A stretch of 64,000 nucleotides of DNA from Solirubrobacter deserti (GTDB taxonomy: Bacteria; Actinomycetota; Thermoleophilia; Solirubrobacterales; Solirubrobacteraceae), in contig NZ_QPKJ02000001.1 in NCBI RefSeq assembly GCF_003344625.1, forward strand, positions 806,001 to 870,000, written 5' to 3'. Of the stretch, positions 61,200 to 64,000 are shown piece by piece; position 1 is the first letter of the stretch; each line of letters starts with the position of its first letter. The notes beneath the pieces were generated by a model. The model searched no databases and was not told the DNA's origin. It saw only the letters and a program-made list of their open reading frames with translations. The position numbers were made by a program, and so were the translations under genes.

Positions 61200-62201
61200 A
61201 TGGCCGACGAGCTCCCCGAGGATCAGCGACTCCACTTCATCTCGCCGAAGTCGTACGAGCACCCGGCTGACCGGGCAGCCACGGCGGCGCTGCAGCAGAT
61301 TCCGATGATGGACACGGTCGTGCGCAAGCTGATCGAGTTCTTCGAGGGCTCGATCCGCCAGCAGCTGCTGGCGGGCGCGGTGCGGCTCGGCGACGACCAG
61401 ATGCCCGAGATCTGGGCTTCGCATCGCGCGGCGCTGGCCCGGCTGGACATCGACGAGATCCCGGACCTGTACATCTGGAACGTCCCGTTCACGAACGCGA
61501 TGGCGATCGGCTCCAAGAGTCCGATGGTCGTGCTCAACAGCGGCACCGTGAGCCTCATGGACGAGCACGAGCTGCGCACGGTGCTCGGGCACGAGGCGGG
61601 GCACATTCTGTCCGATCACACGCTGTACCGGACGGCGCTGGCGATCCTGCTGATGATCGGCACGCGTCCGCTTTCCGCGCTGCCGTTCTTCGCCGGCCTG
61701 CCGCTGCTGGCCGTGCGGCTGGCGCTGCTGGAGTGGTTCCGCGCCGCGGAGCTGAGCTGCGACCGCGCCGCGACGCTCGTGAACCGCAGCCCGATGACGA
61801 CCTGCCAGACGCTGATGGTCATGGCCGGCGGCGCGTCCTCGCGCAAGCTCTCCCTCGACGCCTTCGTTAAGCAGGCGAACGAGTACGTCGACTGGGAGCC
61901 CGGCTGGGACAAGATGATGCGCTTCGGCCGTGAGCTCGCGATCACGCACCCGTACCCGGTTCGCCGCGTCCACGAGCTGATGGCGTGGGTCCGCTCCGGC
62001 GAGTACGACCGGATCATGAACGGGGACTACGTCAAGCGCGGCACCAAGGCCGACGCGCGCGCGGAGGCCGCCGACGCGACCGAGTACTACGCGGACAAGT
62101 TCCGCGGGATCTTCGAGGAGGCCGGCACCGGCGTCCGCAAGGTCGGGGACAAGGCCGGCGACGCCGCCGACAAGGTCTCCGATTGGCTGAGGCAGCGGTA
62201 G
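61200..62201 (+). CDS. M48 family metallopeptidase
   Basis: 333 residues. The zinc motif is VLGHEAGHILSDHT; the third ligand is the Glu in RAAELSCDRAATLV. NVPFTNAMAIGSKSPMVVLNSG matches the family. Two hydrophobic segments follow the active site (ALAILLMIGTRPLSALPFFA and nearby). The C-terminal 50 residues form a charged helix. It may degrade misfolded membrane proteins, as HtpX relatives do. Its last 115 bases overlap the convergent GGDEF-EAL gene. Confidence 0.9.
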   Translation: MADELPEDQRLHFISPKSYEHPADRAATAALQQIPMMDTVVRKLIEFFEGSIRQQLLAGAVRLGDDQMPEIWASHRAALARLDIDEIPDLYIWNVPFTNAMAIGSKSPMVVLNSGTVSLMDEHELRTVLGHEAGHILSDHTLYRTALAILLMIGTRPLSALPFFAGLPLLAVRLALLEWFRAAELSCDRAATLVNRSPMTTCQTLMVMAGGASSRKLSLDAFVKQANEYVDWEPGWDKMMRFGRELAITHPYPVRRVHELMAWVRSGEYDRIMNGDYVKRGTKADARAEAADATEYYADKFRGIFEEAGTGVRKVGDKAGDAADKVSDWLRQR

Positions 62202-64000
62202 GCCGGCAGCGGCTTCGCGAAGTGATAGCCCTGCGCGACGTGGCAGTTCATCGCGCGCAGGGCGTCCGCCTGCGCTGAGTCCTCCACGCCCTCGGCGATC
62301 GCCACGGCGCCGAGCTCGTGGGCCAGCGAGATGATCGCGGCGATGATCGCGCGGTCGTCGCCCTGTTCGGTGATCCCGTCGACGAACGACTTGTCGATCT
62401 TGACGACGTCGACGGGCAGCAGGTACTTGAGCTTCGACAGGGACGAGTGGCCGACGCCGAAGTCGTCGATCGCGAGCTTGACGCCGAGCGCCTTGAGCCG
62501 CTGCAGCACTGCCTGCGCGGCCTCCGGGTCCTCCATGATCGCGGACTCGGTGATCTCCAGGCAGAGCGCGTGCGCCGGCAGGCCGCTGTTGCGGAGCGCG
62601 TCGTCGACGACCCGGGCGAGGCTCGGTGAGGACAGCTGGCGCGGGCTCAGGTTGACCGCCATCACGAAGCCGGTGTGGCCGGCGGCGCGCCACGCGGCGG
62701 CCTGCTCGCAGGCGGTCTGCAGCACCCACGCGCCGATCGGCACGATCAGCCCGCTCTGCTCGGCGACCGGGATGAAGCGCGCGGGGGAGATCATGCCGTG
62801 CTCCGGGTGGTCCCAGCGCAGCAGCGCCTCCATGCCGTACAGCGCGCCGTCCCCGAGCCGGATCTCGGACTGGTAGTGCAGCTCGAGCTGGCCGTCGAGG
62901 ATCGCCTCGCGTAGGCCGGCTTCCAGCTCGAGGCGCTCCACCGCGCGCGTGCGCAGCGACCTGTCAAAGACCTCCAGGCGCGCCTTGCCCTGGGCCTTGG
63001 CGTGGTACATGGCGGCGTCGGCGTCGCGCAGCAGGGCCTCGCCCGTGCCGGCGCCGTACGCGATGCCGAAGCTCGCGGTGAGGAAGCGCTGGTGGCCGCC
63101 GAGCTCGTACGGCTCCTTGAGCGCGGCTGCGAGGCGGTTCGCGGTGCGGCGCGCGTCGTGGACGTCGTCGAGGCCTTCGAGCAGAACCACGAACTCGTCG
63201 CCGCCGAAGCGGGCGAGCACGTCGCCCGCGCGCAGCTCGCGCGCGAGACGCTCGGCGACGTCGAGCAGCAGCTGGTCGCCCGTGCCGTGGCCGAGCGAGT
63301 CGTTGATGACCTTGAAGTCGTCGAGGTCGGTGAAGATCACGGCCACGTCGCGGCCGCGGCCCAGCGCGTCCTCGAGCAGCTCGTCGAAGCGGGTGCGGTT
63401 CGGGAGGCCGGTGAGCGCGTCGTGGTGGGCCTGGTGGTCGAGGCGCTGGGCGGCGCGCTTGCGGGCGGTGATCTCGACGCCCTGGAAGACCCAGTGGTCG
63501 GGCTGGCCGGCGGCGTCGCGGATCAACGAGTGGCGCCACAGAAACCAGCCGGTCGAGCCGTCGGCGCGCACGTAGCGGCGCTCCACCTCGGGCGCGTCCG
63601 GGCCCGGCGGCCAGCTCTGGCTGAGCTCGACGCGGTCGCGCTCGGGCAGGAGGTCCCACAGCCGCAGGCCGTGGGGCTGCCCGTGCCCGGTGCGCTCGCG
63701 CAGCTCACGGTTGGCCTGGACGATCTGCCCCCGCGGAGAGACGAGCGCGATCGCGACCGGGGCGTCGTCGAACGCGCGCTTGAAGCGCTCCTCGGACGCC
63801 TGCGTCGCCTCCCGCACGCGTTCGCTCTCACGCCAGCTGACGAGGCTGGTGACCGCGAGCGCGGCGACGAACGCGCCGTGGATCGCGGCCCACTTCCACG
63901 GGTGGTGGGCGTGCTGGAAGACGGACTCGGTGTTCGCGGCGCCGAACGCGCCGTGCTGGAGGACCACGAAGCCGATGGCGATCAGGTAGGTCCACCACTG
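62087..64000 (-). CDS. membrane GGDEF-EAL protein, N-terminus beyond the window
   Basis: At least 637 residues, with the frame still open at the right edge, so the true start is outside. The visible order is: membrane segments (WWTYLIAIGFVVLQHGAFGA and AAIHGAFVAALAVTSLVSW), a PAS domain (AFDDAPVAIALVSPRGQIVQ), a diguanylate cyclase domain with intact LARFGGDEFVVLLEG, and an EAL domain with intact MEALLRW, EITESAI, DDFGVGHSSLSKLKYL and AEGVED. Both catalytic domains look competent, so it could make or degrade c-di-GMP depending on the signal. The tail overlaps the M48 gene by 115 bases. Confidence 0.93.
   Translation of the reverse strand, partial: QWWTYLIAIGFVVLQHGAFGAANTESVFQHAHHPWKWAAIHGAFVAALAVTSLVSWRESERVREATQASEERFKRAFDDAPVAIALVSPRGQIVQANRELRERTGHGQPHGLRLWDLLPERDRVELSQSWPPGPDAPEVERRYVRADGSTGWFLWRHSLIRDAAGQPDHWVFQGVEITARKRAAQRLDHQAHHDALTGLPNRTRFDELLEDALGRGRDVAVIFTDLDDFKVINDSLGHGTGDQLLLDVAERLARELRAGDVLARFGGDEFVVLLEGLDDVHDARRTANRLAAALKEPYELGGHQRFLTASFGIAYGAGTGEALLRDADAAMYHAKAQGKARLEVFDRSLRTRAVERLELEAGLREAILDGQLELHYQSEIRLGDGALYGMEALLRWDHPEHGMISPARFIPVAEQSGLIVPIGAWVLQTACEQAAAWRAAGHTGFVMAVNLSPRQLSSPSLARVVDDALRNSGLPAHALCLEITESAIMEDPEAAQAVLQRLKALGVKLAIDDFGVGHSSLSKLKYLLPVDVVKIDKSFVDGITEQGDDRAIIAAIISLAHELGAVAIAEGVEDSAQADALRAMNCHVAQGYHFAKPLPAYRCLSQSETLSAASPALSPTLRTPVPASSKIPRNLSA

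Overview
This is a very GC-rich window whose codons nearly always end in G or C. Several genes point to a free-living, deep-branching actinobacterium: a GarA-type FHA protein followed by an FtsR-type MerR regulator, SepF, a short HisG with HisZ, and an RsiG-like c-di-GMP-binding anti-sigma factor. The class Thermoleophilia (a Solirubrobacter-like organism) fits best, but that is inference from gene content, not a database match.

Layout. 1-1150: 3' part of 23S rRNA, 5S rRNA and a strong terminator. 1150-2077: non-coding DNA with a 31-bp tandem repeat. 2078-6475: two divergent secreted proteins (alpha/beta hydrolase, beta-helix protein). 6476-7268: an 18-bp repeat and little else. 7269-9576: YbjN-like protein, isocitrate/isopropylmalate dehydrogenase family enzyme, HD-domain protein. 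9617-17916: murA-hisZ-hisG-hisD-hisB-hisH-hisA-hisF, interrupted before hisF by a divergent TetR/oxidoreductase pair. 17953-23836: PQQ-propeller protein, tRNA nucleotidyltransferase-like gene, then a division/envelope cluster (yggS, sepF, proC, yggT, lspA, rluD-like).

24047-47228 carries the conserved series rpsB-tsf-pyrH-frr-uppS-cdsA-dxr-rseP-ispG-proS. It is broken by accessory modules: DUF6328, GlxA-type regulator, DJ-1 protein and methyltransferase after cdsA; acyl-CoA synthetase, chemoreceptor and MFS/MarR pair after rseP; methyltransferase, two glycosidase-like secreted proteins and superoxide dismutase after ispG. 47210-51522 holds pgsA-like, rsiG-like, garA-like, ftsR-like, apt and an alkylglycerone-phosphate-synthase-like oxidase. 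51512-64000 is mixed: a sigma-region-4/anti-sigma fusion, hotdog thioesterase, DUF3105-like protein, wax ester synthase, ECF sigma factor, RlpA-like protein with a structured leader, dinB with an SOS-like box, a frameshifted zinc-ribbon gene, a thioredoxin-TPR protein, a hydrolase, an EAL protein, an M48 protease and a GGDEF-EAL protein cut by the window edge.

The most interesting theme is a possible c-di-GMP/sigma-28 (WhiG/FliA-type) switch. An 86-residue protein at 47917-48177 carries one near-perfect copy of the RsiG c-di-GMP signature. A sigma-28-type promoter with the exact 11-bp spacer lies before the chemoreceptor at 35434. Two c-di-GMP enzymes lie at 60071-61168 and 62087-64000. The sigma factor itself is not in the window.
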